A stretch of 64,000 bases of DNA from Aquimarina sp. U1-2 (GCF_017897595.1 NZ_JAGKIK010000019.1:1-64000); one strand, 5' to 3'; positions 18,996-29,241 are shown, numbered from the stretch's first letter. Notes: generated by a model not told the origin, from the letters alone. Made by a program: numbers and translations.

Positions 18996-19580
18996 ATGAA
19001 TTTCTTAGCCCATATCTATCTTTCTGGTGAAGATCAACAACTTCAAATAGGTAACTTTATAGCAGACTCGGTAAAAGGCAAAAAGTTTTTGAATTATCCA
19101 GAGCGTATTGCTCAAGGTATAATACTGCACCGTAAAATTGATGCATACACCGACTCTCACAACATTGTAAAACAGAGTATTGCCAGGCTATATCCTAAAT
19201 ATGGTCGGTACAGTTCAGTAATTGTAGACATCCTTTACGATCACTTTCTTGCTGCCAATTGGAATCAATACTCAGACACTCCTTTACTAAAGTTTAGTGT
19301 TAATTTTTATGGTTTGCTCAATGAACATTATGAACTGCTACCCGATCGAATTCAAAATTTTCTTCCGTATATGATTCGGGATAACTGGTTATTAAGTTAT
19401 GCGTCTATTTCTGGTATTGGTGAAGTACTTTCAGGAATGAATCGAAGAACAAAAAATCGATCTAAAATGAATTTGGCGGTTGTAGAACTTGAACAATTTT
19501 ATACTGATTTTGATAGGGAATTTCATTCTTTTTTTAAAGAACTCGAGCACTTTACACATACTGAAATAAAAAAACTATGA
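18996..19580 (+). CDS. Acyl carrier protein phosphodiesterase (AcpH family)
   Basis: A 194-residue protein starting MNFLAHIYLSG, the family's hallmark N terminus. The metal-binding HD-like pattern is in LHRKIDAYTDSHN and VDILYDHFLAANW. AcpH removes the 4'-phosphopantetheine group from holo-ACP, although in many bacteria the physiological role is uncertain. I chose the ATG at 18996 over one 15 bases upstream because it matches the family start. Its stop overlaps the start of the downstream gamma-glutamyltransferase gene (ATGA), so the two are translationally coupled. Confidence 0.87.
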   Translation: MNFLAHIYLSGEDQQLQIGNFIADSVKGKKFLNYPERIAQGIILHRKIDAYTDSHNIVKQSIARLYPKYGRYSSVIVDILYDHFLAANWNQYSDTPLLKFSVNFYGLLNEHYELLPDRIQNFLPYMIRDNWLLSYASISGIGEVLSGMNRRTKNRSKMNLAVVELEQFYTDFDREFHSFFKELEHFTHTEIKKL

Positions 19581-21292
19581 TCCCAAGGCATAAGATTATA
19601 TTAATGGTGTCGATCACACTACTTGTAGTATCCTGTACAACTACCACAAAAGAGAAGCCTAAATCTTACCCACCCGTTCGTGGTCTGATTGCTCAAAAAG
19701 CCATGGTGGTTTCTGCCCGTAAAGAAGCATCAAAAATCGGAGCAGACATCATGAAGAAAGGGGGCAATGCTTTTGATGCTATGATCGCAACAGAAATGGC
19801 TTTGGCAGTGAGCTATCCTTTTGCTGGAAGTCTTGGCGGTGGCGGATTTATGGTGTATAGAAAACATACGGGAGAAACCGGCGCATTGGATTATCGCGAA
19901 AAAGCGCCCTTGGCAGCTTCAAAAAATATGTATCTTGATGAAAAGGGTAACCCCATTCCCGATAAAAGTACGATAGGTGCTCTTGCCATTGGAGTTCCCG
20001 GTACTGTTGCGGGTTTATTTGCGGTGCACAATAAATTTGGAAGTTTGTCTATCGACGAAATTTTGAGTCCGGTCATTCATTTAGCTGAAAAAGGATTTAT
20101 TGTTACCGAAAAGCAAAAAGCACGTTTTGATGCGTATAGAGATTTGTTTGTCGACGTAAATCGAGACACTATAGTGTGGGCAAAAGCATATAAAACAGGT
20201 GATACCATAAAAAACAAAACTCTCGCAAAAACCTTAAAGCGTATCATCTTAAACGGAAAAGATGAATTTTATAAAGGCGAAACAGGGAAAAAACTGGTGA
20301 AACGCATACAAGACCATGGTGGTATTATTACTATGGAAGATTTATCTAAATATGAAGCCAAATGGAGAGCACCCATTCAATTTACGTATAGAGACCTGTC
20401 TATTATTTCTATGTCACCCCCTTCTAGCGGTGGTGTTTGTCTTGCTCAAATTATGAAAATGATTGAACCCTACCCTATTTCTAAATACCGACATAATCAG
20501 TGTAAAACCATTCAAGTAATTACCGAAGCTGAACGACGGGCGTATGCAGATCGTAGTTTTTACCTGGGAGATCCCGATTTTACCAACATTCCGATAGATA
20601 CTTTACTAAGCAAGGCTTATTTATCTGGGAGAATGGATGATTTTACTTTTGATGAAGCTACGGATTCGTCAGCAATTAATTGTGGCCTTATTACCGGTTA
20701 TGAAAGTGATGAAACTACCCACTACTCTATTATTGATCCTTTTGGAAATGCTGTCTCAGCCACAGTAACGCTTAATGGCGCCTATGGATCAAAATTATAT
20801 GTTCCTGAAGTGGGTACTTTTCTAAATAACGAGATGGATGATTTTAGCACCAAACCCGGAATCCCTAATATGTTTGGATTAATTGGTGCAGCTGCCAATT
20901 CGATTGCTCCAGAAAAACGAATGCTAAGTTCGATGACACCAACCATTGTCGAAAAAAGCGGAAAATTATGGATGTCTGTAGGAACTCCCGGAGGTTCTAC
21001 GATCATCACCTCGGTATTGCAAACCATACTGAATGTAAAAGAATTTGGAATGACGATGCAAGATGCTGTGAATGCTCCCCGTTTTCACCACCAATGGTTA
21101 CCCGATGTCATAGTTTTTGAGCCCAATAGTTTTGATCATCAGCTTTTAGATAGTTTACGAGCAAAGGGCTATCATAGTAGCGAGGAACAATCACGTATCT
21201 TAGGTAAAGTAGATGGTATTTTGGTATTGCCCGATGGTACGTTAGAAGGAGGTGCCGATAAGCGTGGGGATGATACGGCTGTAGGGTTTTGA
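19577..21292 (+). CDS. ggt: Gamma-glutamyltransferase, lipoprotein form
   Basis: 571 residues: lipobox VVSC (near Cys20), then a full T3 Ntn-hydrolase. The predicted autocleavage nucleophile is Thr380 in ETTHYSIID, splitting the chain into large and small subunits. Other conserved blocks are AVSYPFAGSLGGGGFMVY, MSPPSSGG, and MTPTIVEKSGKLWMSVGTPGG. It acts in the periplasm to hydrolyse or transfer the gamma-glutamyl group of glutathione-like compounds. Four-base overlap with the upstream acpH-like gene. Confidence 0.93.
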   Translation: MIPRHKIILMVSITLLVVSCTTTTKEKPKSYPPVRGLIAQKAMVVSARKEASKIGADIMKKGGNAFDAMIATEMALAVSYPFAGSLGGGGFMVYRKHTGETGALDYREKAPLAASKNMYLDEKGNPIPDKSTIGALAIGVPGTVAGLFAVHNKFGSLSIDEILSPVIHLAEKGFIVTEKQKARFDAYRDLFVDVNRDTIVWAKAYKTGDTIKNKTLAKTLKRIILNGKDEFYKGETGKKLVKRIQDHGGIITMEDLSKYEAKWRAPIQFTYRDLSIISMSPPSSGGVCLAQIMKMIEPYPISKYRHNQCKTIQVITEAERRAYADRSFYLGDPDFTNIPIDTLLSKAYLSGRMDDFTFDEATDSSAINCGLITGYESDETTHYSIIDPFGNAVSATVTLNGAYGSKLYVPEVGTFLNNEMDDFSTKPGIPNMFGLIGAAANSIAPEKRMLSSMTPTIVEKSGKLWMSVGTPGGSTIITSVLQTILNVKEFGMTMQDAVNAPRFHHQWLPDVIVFEPNSFDHQLLDSLRAKGYHSSEEQSRILGKVDGILVLPDGTLEGGADKRGDDTAVGF

Positions 21293-21490
21293 GTACATAA
21301 GTCATGAAATTTATGACCCCCACTAAAAAAAAATCATGCCAATTTTGGGTAAAGATAAGCGCTAAAGCCCTTAAGATCAACGCTACCAGGCTTTAACCTA
21401 TATGCAATAGTATAAATATAGTTTCTAAAAACGGGGGCTTAGAAACAAAATTTTGATAATTTGAATGTAAAATCTCCTTAAATAGGCTGA

Positions 21491-21550
21491 GTTCAATTAT
21501 TGTTTTGTTGAATACTATCTATTTGCTTTCGTCTGTTTGGTCGAGATCTT
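21491..21550. repeat. Dispersed repeat, copy A
   Basis: The segment GTTCAATTATTGTTTTGTTG and following bases align without gaps to 36697-36756 at roughly 75% identity by eye. Both lie in intergenic DNA and end in a TCGAG/CCGAG block. Such elements are usual in flavobacterial intergenic regions; the function is unknown. Confidence 0.5.
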
Positions 21551-21630
21551 TTTGATAAATTTTGTTTTATACCAGTTCTACTTTAAAATTGCTCAAATAA
21601 AAAGCAGTCATTTTTTGTTTACTTAAACAA

Positions 21631-21665
21631 AAAAACGCAGATAACATAAGGTTATCTGCGTTTTT
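21631..21665. terminator. Bidirectional intrinsic terminator between ggt and dnaK
   Basis: AAAAACGCAGATAAC (21631-21645) pairs perfectly with GTTATCTGCGTTTTT (21651-21665) around a 5-nt loop. The A tract and T tract make it functional in both directions; it lies 40 bp past the dnaK stop. Confidence 0.9.
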
Positions 21666-21704
21666 AGTATTGAACTTTGTACTTCGTAACTGTAGACTAC
21701 TTCA

Positions 21705-23618
21705 CTACTTCACTTCTTCAAAGTCTACATCTTCTACATCGCTTCCTTCTGATCCTCCACCAGATGACGAATCTGTACCTGCATCAGGACCTGGTTGCCC
21801 ACCTTGTTGTGCTTCAGCTTGCGCTTTGTACATTTCTTCGCTTGCCACTTTCCAGGCTTCATTTAGCTTATCAAGTGCCGGTTGAATAACGGCAAGGTCT
21901 TTAGACTCATACGCTTTCTTCAATTCTGCTAAAGCTTCTTCGACTGGCTTTTTCTTATCTTCAGACAATTTATCTCCAAATTCAGCTAACTGCTTTTCCG
22001 TTTGGAAAATCATTCCGTCGGCTTCATTAAGCTTGTCTGCTGTTTCTTTTGCCGCTTTATCAGCTTCAGCATTGGCTTCGGCTTCCTGCTTCATTTTCTC
22101 GATTTCTTCTTCTGTTAATCCAGAAGAGGCTTCGATACGAATGTCTTGAGACTTGTTAGTCGCTTTATCAGTTGCAGAAACCTTGATGATACCATTGGCA
22201 TCAATATCAAATGTTACTTCAATTTGTGGTGTACCTCTTTGTGCCGGCGGAATTCCATCTAAGTGAAAACGACCAATAGTTTTGTTATCGGCTGCCATAG
22301 GACGCTCTCCCTGTAACACATGAATCTCTACCGACGGCTGGTTATCAGCAGCTGTCGAAAATATCTGTGATTTTTTAGTCGGGATCGTCGTATTTGCCTC
22401 TATAAGTTTGGTCATTACATTCCCCATGGTCTCGATACCCAGAGAAAGCGGAGTTACGTCTAATAACAGTACATCTTTAACATCACCTGTTAATACCCCC
22501 CCTTGAATAGCTGCACCTACGGCTACAACCTCGTCTGGGTTTACTCCTTTACTAGGCGCTTTACCAAAAAACTTCTCTACAGCTTCTTGAACTGCAGGAA
22601 TACGAGTAGATCCACCTACCAATATAATTTCGTCTATGTCACTTGTTGATAAACCTGCGGCTTTAAGCGCAGTACGACAAGGCTCGATAGTACGTTTTAC
22701 TAAATCGTCGATCAACTGATCAAATTTTGATCTGCTTAAGGTTCTTACCAAGTGTTTTGGTCCACTAGAAGTAGCCGTTACATAAGGTAAGTTGATTTCA
22801 GTCTGTGCAGAAGATGATAACTCTATTTTTGCTTTTTCTGCTGCTTCTTTAAGACGTTGTAAAGCCATAGGATCTTGACGTAGATCCATATTCTCGTCGG
22901 CTTTAAATTCTTCAGCTAACCAATCAATTATTTTTTGGTCTACATCATCACCACCTAAATGCGTATCTCCATCTGTAGCCAATACTTCAAATACACCATC
23001 TCCTAACTCTAAGATAGATACATCATGAGTACCTCCTCCAAAATCGAAAACTACGATCTTTTGATCTGTACCCTTTTTATCTAACCCATAAGCTAACGCA
23101 GCGGCTGTAGGTTCGTTGATAATTCGCTCTACTTTTAAACCTGCAATCTCTCCTGCTTCTTTGGTTGCCTGACGTTGCGCATCATTAAAATATGCCGGTA
23201 CCGTAATTACAGCTCTAGACACATCTTGCCCTAAGTAATCTTCTGCCGTTTTCTTCATTTTTTGAAGTGTCATCGCAGATAATTCCTGAGGTGTATACAA
23301 ACGCCCATCTATATCAACACGTGGAGTATCATTATCTCCTTTAACTACTTTATACGCAGCTCTTTCGGCTTCTTTTGCAGATTCAGAAAACTTATTTCCC
23401 ATAAATCTCTTAATAGAAGAGATTGTTTTGGTAGGGTTAGTAACCGCCTGGCGTTTTGCAGGATCTCCTACTTTAATTTCTCCTCCTTCTACAAAAGCTA
23501 TTACAGAGGGGGTCGTTCTTTTTCCTTCAGCATTAGGGATTACTACAGGCTCGTTTCCTTCCATTACAGAAACACACGAGTTGGTTGTCCCTAAGTCTAT
23601 TCCTATTATTTTACTCAT
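21705..23618 (-). CDS. dnaK: Chaperone protein DnaK (Hsp70)
   Basis: A 637-residue cytosolic ATP-dependent chaperone. It starts [20 protein letters not shown], with phosphate loops DLGTTNS and [13 protein letters not shown], the adenosine motif [11 protein letters not shown], interdomain linker [16 protein letters not shown], and a Gly-rich tail ending EDVDFEEVK. Length and termini are typical, so it is complete. No grpE or dnaJ is adjacent; the gene stands alone with its own terminator. An upstream CIRCE or sigma-32 type element could not be recognised. Confidence 0.98.
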   Translation of the reverse strand: MSKIIGIDLGTTNSCVSVMEGNEPVVIPNAEGKRTTPSVIAFVEGGEIKVGDPAKRQAVTNPTKTISSIKRFMGNKFSESAKEAERAAYKVVKGDNDTPRVDIDGRLYTPQELSAMTLQKMKKTAEDYLGQDVSRAVITVPAYFNDAQRQATKEAGEIAGLKVERIINEPTAAALAYGLDKKGTDQKIVVFDFGGGTHDVSILELGDGVFEVLATDGDTHLGGDDVDQKIIDWLAEEFKADENMDLRQDPMALQRLKEAAEKAKIELSSSAQTEINLPYVTATSSGPKHLVRTLSRSKFDQLIDDLVKRTIEPCRTALKAAGLSTSDIDEIILVGGSTRIPAVQEAVEKFFGKAPSKGVNPDEVVAVGAAIQGGVLTGDVKDVLLLDVTPLSLGIETMGNVMTKLIEANTTIPTKKSQIFSTAADNQPSVEIHVLQGERPMAADNKTIGRFHLDGIPPAQRGTPQIEVTFDIDANGIIKVSATDKATNKSQDIRIEASSGLTEEEIEKMKQEAEANAEADKAAKETADKLNEADGMIFQTEKQLAEFGDKLSEDKKKPVEEALAELKKAYESKDLAVIQPALDKLNEAWKVASEEMYKAQAEAQQGGQPGPDAGTDSSSGGGSEGSDVEDVDFEEVK

Positions 23619-23968
23619 CTTTATACGTAATTGTTATTTTGTTTCTAATGATTTACACGTATCAGGTCAATGATTATGCCATTGCTTTTTGTATGACAGG
23701 ATGTCATTATTAGGTGTTAGGTGTTTTTCGCATTTTTCATTTCATAATTCTGAATTCTAAATTAAAAAACACCTCCCTGACCCTCCTCAAGGAGGGAATC
23801 TAATGATGTATTTCATCAACATCAAACTAAATACTCAACTACTCAATCACTCATCTACTCACAAACTCAAAAACTCACAAACTACAACCTCAAGTATTCT
23901 ATAAAAAACAGTGTTCTTTGTGATCAAAAAACTATATTTACCGCCACTAATTTTAATGATTATCAATA
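23619..23968. other. Divergent spacer with hairpin and ACTCA-rich low-complexity stretch
   Basis: It lies between dnaK and the serine dehydratase gene. At 23781-23796 a perfect hairpin CCCTCCT-CA-AGGAGGG sits in a sequence resembling the dispersed flavobacterial CCTCCCTGACCCTCC repeat. Positions about 23825-23885 are rich in ACTCA/ACTCAA units. These insertions separate the genes from any obvious promoter; no gene is visible. Confidence 0.55.
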
Positions 23969-25393
23969 ATGGAATGCATTAGTATTTTTGATATGTTAAA
24001 AATAGGGGTTGGCCCTTCGAGTTCTCATACGTTAGGTCCCTGGCGCGCCGGACGCAGATGGATTGCAGAATTGAAAAAAGACAAACAATTCACATCAATT
24101 ACGTCTATTAAAATAGATCTTTATGGTTCGCTATCACTAACCGGAAAAGGTCATGCAACCGATATTGCTGTTATTTTAGGGTTGTGTGGTTATGATCCCG
24201 AAACTATTGATGTATCTTCTATTAATACCATCATTGAAAATATTCAAAATTCTAAACAACTCAATTTAAATGGAGAACTATCTTTAGCTTTTGATCCAGA
24301 CAAACATATTGTTTTTAATAAAGAGTTTAAGAAGTTTCATCCTAATGCCATTACTTTTTATGCAACGTTAACAAACGGAAGCTTTACATCATCTTCTTTT
24401 TATTCTATTGGTGGTGGTTTTGTAGTAAAAGAAGAACGAAAAAGAAAGAAAAAGAAACTTTCTGAGTTTAAAAAATTTCCGCTACCTGTACAAAAAGCTA
24501 CTGATCTTCTGGCATATTGCGCTACACATAAGAAAAAAGTATCTGAGATTGTCTTAGAAAACGAACGATCATTGTGTACTGATGATGAGATTAACAAGAG
24601 AATTTCTGAGGTATGGAATGTGATGCTAGAATCTATGTACATTGGTTGCCATACGGAAGGAACCTTACCTGGTGGACTCAATGTTCGTCGCAGAGCTTTT
24701 GATAGCCACAAAAGATTAATCGGTACTACTTCGTACAATTCTCCACAAGAATGGATTGAAGCAATTCGAGATACCGAAGTAAAATTTAGACAAATCCTTA
24801 AATGGGTCTCATGTTTTGCTCTGGCCGTAAATGAGGTTAATGCATCTTTAGGTAGAGTGGTAACTGCGCCCACTAATGGTAGTGCAGGCGTTATACCGGC
24901 AGTAATGATGTATTATATGGTTATTGAAAATCATGATGCCAACTTTGATGATATCAAACAATTTATGCTCGTAGCCGGAGAAATAGGCAGTTTGTTTAAA
25001 AAAGGAGCTACTATTTCGGCTGCTATGGGAGGCTGCCAGGCAGAAATTGGTGTTTCATCTGCAATGGCTGCAGGTGCTCTTACAGAATTAATGGGAGGAA
25101 CTCCCGAGCAAGTCCTTATGGCGAGCGAAATTGCTATGGAACATCATTTGGGACTAACCTGTGACCCGATTGCTGGCTTGGTTCAAGTACCATGTATAGA
25201 ACGAAATGCTATGGGTGCAATAAAAGCGATCAATGCTTGTGAAATGGCTTTGGATACCGATGCTGCAAACGCCAAGGTTCCCTTAGACAAAGTTATTGAA
25301 ACGATGTGGGAAACCGCTCAAGACATGAATACCAAATATAAAGAAACCAGTGAAGGTGGTTTAGCGGTGAAAGTGAGCTTGAGTGATTGCTAA
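23969..25393 (+). CDS. sdaA: L-serine ammonia-lyase, iron-sulfur type, single chain
   Basis: 474 residues with the beta domain (MECISIFDMLKIGVGPSSSHTLGPWRAG) and alpha domain fused in one chain, as in E. coli SdaA. The [4Fe-4S] ligands are visible in GGCQAEIG, LTCDPIAG and VPCIERNA. It deaminates L-serine to pyruvate and ammonia. The start at 23969 matches family members. The gene appears monocistronic. Confidence 0.95.
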   Translation: MECISIFDMLKIGVGPSSSHTLGPWRAGRRWIAELKKDKQFTSITSIKIDLYGSLSLTGKGHATDIAVILGLCGYDPETIDVSSINTIIENIQNSKQLNLNGELSLAFDPDKHIVFNKEFKKFHPNAITFYATLTNGSFTSSSFYSIGGGFVVKEERKRKKKKLSEFKKFPLPVQKATDLLAYCATHKKKVSEIVLENERSLCTDDEINKRISEVWNVMLESMYIGCHTEGTLPGGLNVRRRAFDSHKRLIGTTSYNSPQEWIEAIRDTEVKFRQILKWVSCFALAVNEVNASLGRVVTAPTNGSAGVIPAVMMYYMVIENHDANFDDIKQFMLVAGEIGSLFKKGATISAAMGGCQAEIGVSSAMAAGALTELMGGTPEQVLMASEIAMEHHLGLTCDPIAGLVQVPCIERNAMGAIKAINACEMALDTDAANAKVPLDKVIETMWETAQDMNTKYKETSEGGLAVKVSLSDC

Positions 25394-25742
25394 TTATCCT
25401 GTTTATTATCTAACATAAAATATTTTTTAATACTATTTCTAATCGTATGTATTTAAAACTTGTTTTAGCACAAGCTTCAATACATTATAAGAAAGGTATA
25501 TTAAAAAATAGACTAGTAGAACTTCCAGTTTTCCAAAAAAATAAGCATAAACTTAAGGAGGTTAAATATTACTTCACAATTTCATTTCTTCAATATATAC
25601 TGCAGCTAACAAATCAAAATTAAGGGTTTCAGGTCCTTATTTCAAACTATCAAACACAATAATATATACTTTTCTGCATTATGAAACATATTTAGATTTT
25701 TAATTCATTTTGAAGGTCAAAAAAACCTCAACCCCAAAAAAA
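25394..25742. other. Gene-free spacer
   Basis: An AT-rich stretch after the serine dehydratase gene. I see no terminator hairpin, RNA gene or credible ORF; it presumably holds the promoter of the Coq4-like gene. Confidence 0.45.
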
Positions 25743-26288
25743 ATGAAAAAACCAAAACCGTGGAATCCAGGAGTAGATAATAATAATTGCTCTTTAAGGT
25801 CAGTTATGAGTAGTCTTGAAGGCTTTTCTCAAAATCAAATCCCTTGGATAATCAGAGTATTAGAAAATCCTAAATCTCCTTTAGCTTTAACCGGAGCAGT
25901 AAATCTTTTTGATCACGATTGCATTCATGCATTATTAGGAAGAGGACTCTCAGAAAGAGATGAAGCTTTCGTTATAGGTTTCACTATGGGAAGTAATCCG
26001 AACCTAAAAAAATATGAAATACTAATTTTTAAGTTCTTCTCGATGTATATTTATCCAAAAATATACAAATTTAATGCTAAGGAAATAAAAGTATTTAACC
26101 TTGGTATTAATGCTGCAAAAGAAATGAAATCCCCTAATATTGATGCATTTTGTTTTGAAGAGCACCTAGATGAAAAAATAGGACATCTACGTGAAAAATT
26201 TTCTATAAATATAGAACTACTTAAAAAATATCAAAATCTTGAAAACGAAATTTTTCAACCTAAAAAAGAAACCTATATTCTTGATTAG
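25743..26288 (+). CDS. Coq4-like protein of unknown function
   Basis: A 181-residue soluble, mainly helical protein. Residues 58-74 read HDCIHALLGRGLSERDE. This fits the HDxxH-x11-E metal-binding signature of the Coq4 family, which in eukaryotes takes part in coenzyme Q ring modification and complex assembly. The sequence after the motif (AFVIGFTMGS) also resembles that family. Flavobacteria normally use menaquinone, so a ubiquinone role is unlikely. I chose the ATG at 25743 over an in-frame TTG 33 bases upstream that adds a Lys-rich tail. The gene stands alone. Confidence 0.65.
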   Translation: MKKPKPWNPGVDNNNCSLRSVMSSLEGFSQNQIPWIIRVLENPKSPLALTGAVNLFDHDCIHALLGRGLSERDEAFVIGFTMGSNPNLKKYEILIFKFFSMYIYPKIYKFNAKEIKVFNLGINAAKEMKSPNIDAFCFEEHLDEKIGHLREKFSINIELLKKYQNLENEIFQPKKETYILD

Positions 26289-26363
26289 TTGAATAAGAAT
26301 TTGAATTTTGATCATAGTATACGAAGTTAGTAAAAATGTTAAACTATCAAATATAACTTATGC

Positions 26364-26394
26364 TTGTTACGATATTGGTAAATGCTTACTTTTG
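26364..26394 (+). promoter_or_regulatory. Predicted promoter of panB
   Basis: TTG (26364-26366) and TACTTTTG (26387-26394) are separated by 20 nt, matching the Bacteroidota -33/-7 arrangement, with the panB start 25 nt further on. Confidence 0.5.
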
Positions 26395-26418
26395 TAGTCA
26401 TTAACTAAATAGTTATCA

Positions 26419-27237
26419 ATGTCAACGGCAAAAAAGGATTATAAGCGGGTTACGGTAAAATCTCTGGTAGAGATGAAATCTTATGGTGAAAAAATATCAA
26501 TGCTTACCGCGTACGATTATACAATGGCAAAAATCGTAGACGGTGCAGGGGTTGATGTCATTTTGGTAGGTGACTCTGCTTCAAACGTAATGGCGGGTCA
26601 CGAAACGACGCTACCCATAACGCTAGACCAAATGATTTATCATGCCTCATCGGTAATTCGAGCCATAGAACGGGCACTTATTGTGGTGGATATCCCTTTT
26701 GGAAGCTACCAAAGTGACCCTAAAGAAGCGCTGCGATCGGCTATACGTATCATGAAAGAATCAGGAGCTCATGCGGTCAAAATGGAAGGTGGAAAAGAGA
26801 TCAAAGAATCAATTAAAAGAATTTTGAATGCAGGGATTCCCGTTATGGGACATCTTGGATTAACCCCTCAATCCATATATAAATTTGGAACCTATACCGT
26901 ACGAGCAAAAGAAGAACAAGAGGCTGAAAAGTTAATAGACGATGCGTTGATGCTACAAAGAATAGGATGCTTTGCTGTTGTTTTAGAAAAGGTTCCTGCC
27001 CAACTTGCCAAAAAGGTAGCAGAAAAACTTACCATTCCTATTATAGGGATAGGTGCAGGTAATGGTGTAGACGGACAAGTATTGGTAACTCATGATATGT
27101 TAGGTATGACGCATGAATTTAATCCAAGATTTTTAAGACGCTATTTAGATCTATATTCTGAAATGACAGATGCATTTAAACAATATGTTACCGATGTGAA
27201 AGCTGTTGATTTTCCTAATGAGAATGAGCAGTATTAG
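26419..27237 (+). CDS. panB: 3-methyl-2-oxobutanoate hydroxymethyltransferase (pantothenate synthesis)
   Basis: A 272-residue TIM-barrel enzyme with canonical blocks [72 protein letters not shown] and [15 protein letters not shown]. It transfers a hydroxymethyl group from methylene-tetrahydrofolate to 2-oxoisovalerate, the first committed step to pantothenate and CoA. Length and ends are normal. It is followed closely by the four-helix-bundle and pseudouridine synthase genes, probably in one transcript. No other pan gene is nearby. Confidence 0.97.
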   Translation: MSTAKKDYKRVTVKSLVEMKSYGEKISMLTAYDYTMAKIVDGAGVDVILVGDSASNVMAGHETTLPITLDQMIYHASSVIRAIERALIVVDIPFGSYQSDPKEALRSAIRIMKESGAHAVKMEGGKEIKESIKRILNAGIPVMGHLGLTPQSIYKFGTYTVRAKEEQEAEKLIDDALMLQRIGCFAVVLEKVPAQLAKKVAEKLTIPIIGIGAGNGVDGQVLVTHDMLGMTHEFNPRFLRRYLDLYSEMTDAFKQYVTDVKAVDFPNENEQY

Positions 27238-27288
27238 TTCTGGACTAATTCGATATTTTGATGAGTTGGATTTCTTAGAGTTATTGTT

Positions 27289-27639
27289 ATGCATCGATTT
27301 AAAGATCTAGAAATTTGGAAAAAAAGCAGAAAGTTTTGTTCAAAAATATATAGTACAACTTCTAAATTTCCAGAATCAGAAAAATTTGAAATTACAAATC
27401 AATTACGCAGGGCTGCTGTTTCTATTCCTTCTAATATTGCCGAGGGTTCTTCAAGAAAATCAAATAAAGATTTTTCAAGGTTTCTTCAAATTACTTTAGG
27501 CTCGGCTTATGAAATAGAAACACAATTGTTAATTTCTTATGATTTAGAATTCATAAATAAAGAACAGTTAAATTCACTTTCAAAAGAATTAGAATCTATC
27601 ATTAAAATGACTTCAAAATTCAATTCTACTTTGAAATGA
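27289..27639 (+). CDS. Four-helix-bundle protein (23S rRNA intervening-sequence protein family)
   Basis: 116 residues starting MHRFKDLEIWKKSRKFCSKI, with LRRAAVSIPSNIAEGSSRKS and FSRFLQITLGSAYEIETQL, the diagnostic blocks of the S23/IVP four-helix-bundle family. The family was first seen encoded inside 23S rRNA intervening sequences, but free-standing chromosomal copies are widespread and of unknown role. It is inserted between panB and the pseudouridine synthase gene, overlapping the latter's possible start (ATGA), and has the look of a gene cassette dropped into an older pair. Confidence 0.88.
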   Translation: MHRFKDLEIWKKSRKFCSKIYSTTSKFPESEKFEITNQLRRAAVSIPSNIAEGSSRKSNKDFSRFLQITLGSAYEIETQLLISYDLEFINKEQLNSLSKELESIIKMTSKFNSTLK

Positions 27640-27671
27640 TCCAACAATCTAGTCGATCCAAGAAATCTAAA

Positions 27672-28370
27672 ATGTCTAAAACACTTTCAAATAAAAACAA
27701 TCTTCAGATTCTTTATGAAGATAATCACATCATCATCGTTAATAAACGCCCAGGAGATATTGTACAGGGAGACAAAACCGGCGACGCACCATTAAGCGAA
27801 GTTGTTAAAGAATACATCGCCAAAAAATACAATAAACCCGGAGCTGCCTATCTAGGTGTTGTACATCGCTTAGATCGCCCCACTAGTGGTATCGTAGTTT
27901 TTGCACGAACCAGCAAAGCGTTATCCAGACTTAATCAACTATTTGCAAACAAAGAAGTACAAAAAACCTATTGGGCAGTTGTAAAAAACCAACCTCCCAA
28001 AGCACATGACACTCTTGTACATTGGTTAAAACGAAATCCTAAACAAAATAAATCATACGCTCACAAAAATGAAGTACCCAACAGTAAAAAGGCAAGTCTT
28101 GACTATAGAATGATTAAAAAATTAGATCACTATTATCTATTAGAAATAGAGCTTCATACGGGGCGTCATCATCAAATACGATCGCAACTTTCATCAATAG
28201 GTTGCCACATTAAAGGAGACTTAAAATACGGTGCAGATCGAAGCAACAAAGATGGAAGTATTCATCTTCATGCCAGAAGACTAAGCTTTATTCATCCTGT
28301 AAAAAAGGAGCCACTTATAATTGTTGCTCCGCCTCCACCCGATCCTATTTGGGATAATTGTTTACTCTAG
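27672..28370 (+). CDS. RNA pseudouridine synthase, RluA family
   Basis: 232 residues. The catalytic motif HRLDRPTSGIVVFAR holds the invariant Asp; ILYEDNHIIIVNKRPGD and LHTGRHHQIRSQL are further family blocks. No S4 domain is present. It isomerises specific uridines in rRNA or tRNA; the site cannot be assigned. I chose the ATG at 27672 (MSKTLSNKNNLQ), matching homologue starts; an upstream ATG at 27636 overlapping the previous stop would add 12 residues and would suggest translational coupling. Confidence 0.9.
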   Translation: MSKTLSNKNNLQILYEDNHIIIVNKRPGDIVQGDKTGDAPLSEVVKEYIAKKYNKPGAAYLGVVHRLDRPTSGIVVFARTSKALSRLNQLFANKEVQKTYWAVVKNQPPKAHDTLVHWLKRNPKQNKSYAHKNEVPNSKKASLDYRMIKKLDHYYLLEIELHTGRHHQIRSQLSSIGCHIKGDLKYGADRSNKDGSIHLHARRLSFIHPVKKEPLIIVAPPPPDPIWDNCLL

Positions 28371-28378
28371 AGCAAAAA

Positions 28379-29236
28379 TCAGTTATAAGTTCGTATACTT
28401 TCAATAACTACGGAGGTTAAAATTAAAACTCCGCCAATTATAGTTGATAATACCGGAATCTCATTTAAAAATATCATTCCGATAATAATACCATATACGG
28501 GTTGTACACTACTAATAATGCTCGCTGTTGTAATCGAAAATCGTTTAAAACTATTTAAGAATAATGTATGACCGATTGCCGTAGTTAGCAATGCTAATGT
28601 TAAGGTGGGCAGCCATTGTTCCTGGATTCCAGAACTATCAGCAATACATAAGAACGGAAACAAAACAATACTTACAACTACCAGTTGATACCACATTAAT
28701 ACCGACCCGTTGTAATCTCCTACCTTGGTCTTCATAATAATATTTCGCAATGCATAACATAGTGCCGAAATAACACCCAGAATTACTGCTTTTGTATAAG
28801 AATCTTCAAAATTTAAGTCAGGGACCAGAAAATAAATACCTATTAGAACCAATAATGTAAGTAATAGGTGTATTTTTTCAAATTTCGTCTTTAAAAGTAT
28901 GGGTTCTAGCAATGCTGTAATTACCGGATACGTAAATATAGACAACATCCCAATTGCTACATTGGATAATTTAAGTGCATAAAAATAGGTAATCCAATGC
29001 AACCCCATTAATATACCGCTAAGAATGATCATAGGTCTATCTTTACTTTTTGTTCTAAAAGAAACTTTTTTCCATTTACAAAAAAGAAAAAGCAATACTC
29101 CGGCCAGTAGTGCTCGAAAACCTATAATTACAGGTACGGGCATATCGATATATCGCCCTAAAGCACCAGAAGTGCTTATGCATATCATGGCAACATTTAA
29201 TTCGATAATATCACGAACGTGCACATTTTTAATCAT
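28379..29236 (-). CDS. EamA/DMT-family transporter
   Basis: A 285-residue membrane protein with ten predicted hydrophobic helices arranged as two five-helix EamA repeats. Typical features are GLHWITYFYALKLSNVAIGML in the first half and SFKRFSITTASIISSVQPVYGIIIG in the second. Members export or import small metabolites such as amino acids or nucleotides; the substrate is unknown. It lies tail-to-tail with the pseudouridine synthase gene (8 bp) and 5 bp downstream of the 514-codon gene, so it is probably co-transcribed with that gene. Confidence 0.88.
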   Translation of the reverse strand: MIKNVHVRDIIELNVAMICISTSGALGRYIDMPVPVIIGFRALLAGVLLFLFCKWKKVSFRTKSKDRPMIILSGILMGLHWITYFYALKLSNVAIGMLSIFTYPVITALLEPILLKTKFEKIHLLLTLLVLIGIYFLVPDLNFEDSYTKAVILGVISALCYALRNIIMKTKVGDYNGSVLMWYQLVVVSIVLFPFLCIADSSGIQEQWLPTLTLALLTTAIGHTLFLNSFKRFSITTASIISSVQPVYGIIIGMIFLNEIPVLSTIIGGVLILTSVVIESIRTYN

Positions 29237-29241
29237 CTAAA

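Larger units (their letters stand above)
21293..21704. other. Convergent spacer with terminator and repeat remnant
   Basis: It lies between the ends of ggt and dnaK. It holds the strong bidirectional terminator at 21631-21665 and, at 21491-21550, a sequence about three-quarters identical to 36697-36756 (gttc-attatt-tttt-ttgaata...gtct..tcgag). No gene is visible. Confidence 0.6.

Noticed and set aside
23781..23796. CCCTCCT-CA-AGGAGGG hairpin as dnaK terminator or CIRCE element
   Set aside because: It lies upstream of dnaK, the 2-nt loop and sequence do not match CIRCE, and it belongs to a common dispersed repeat.
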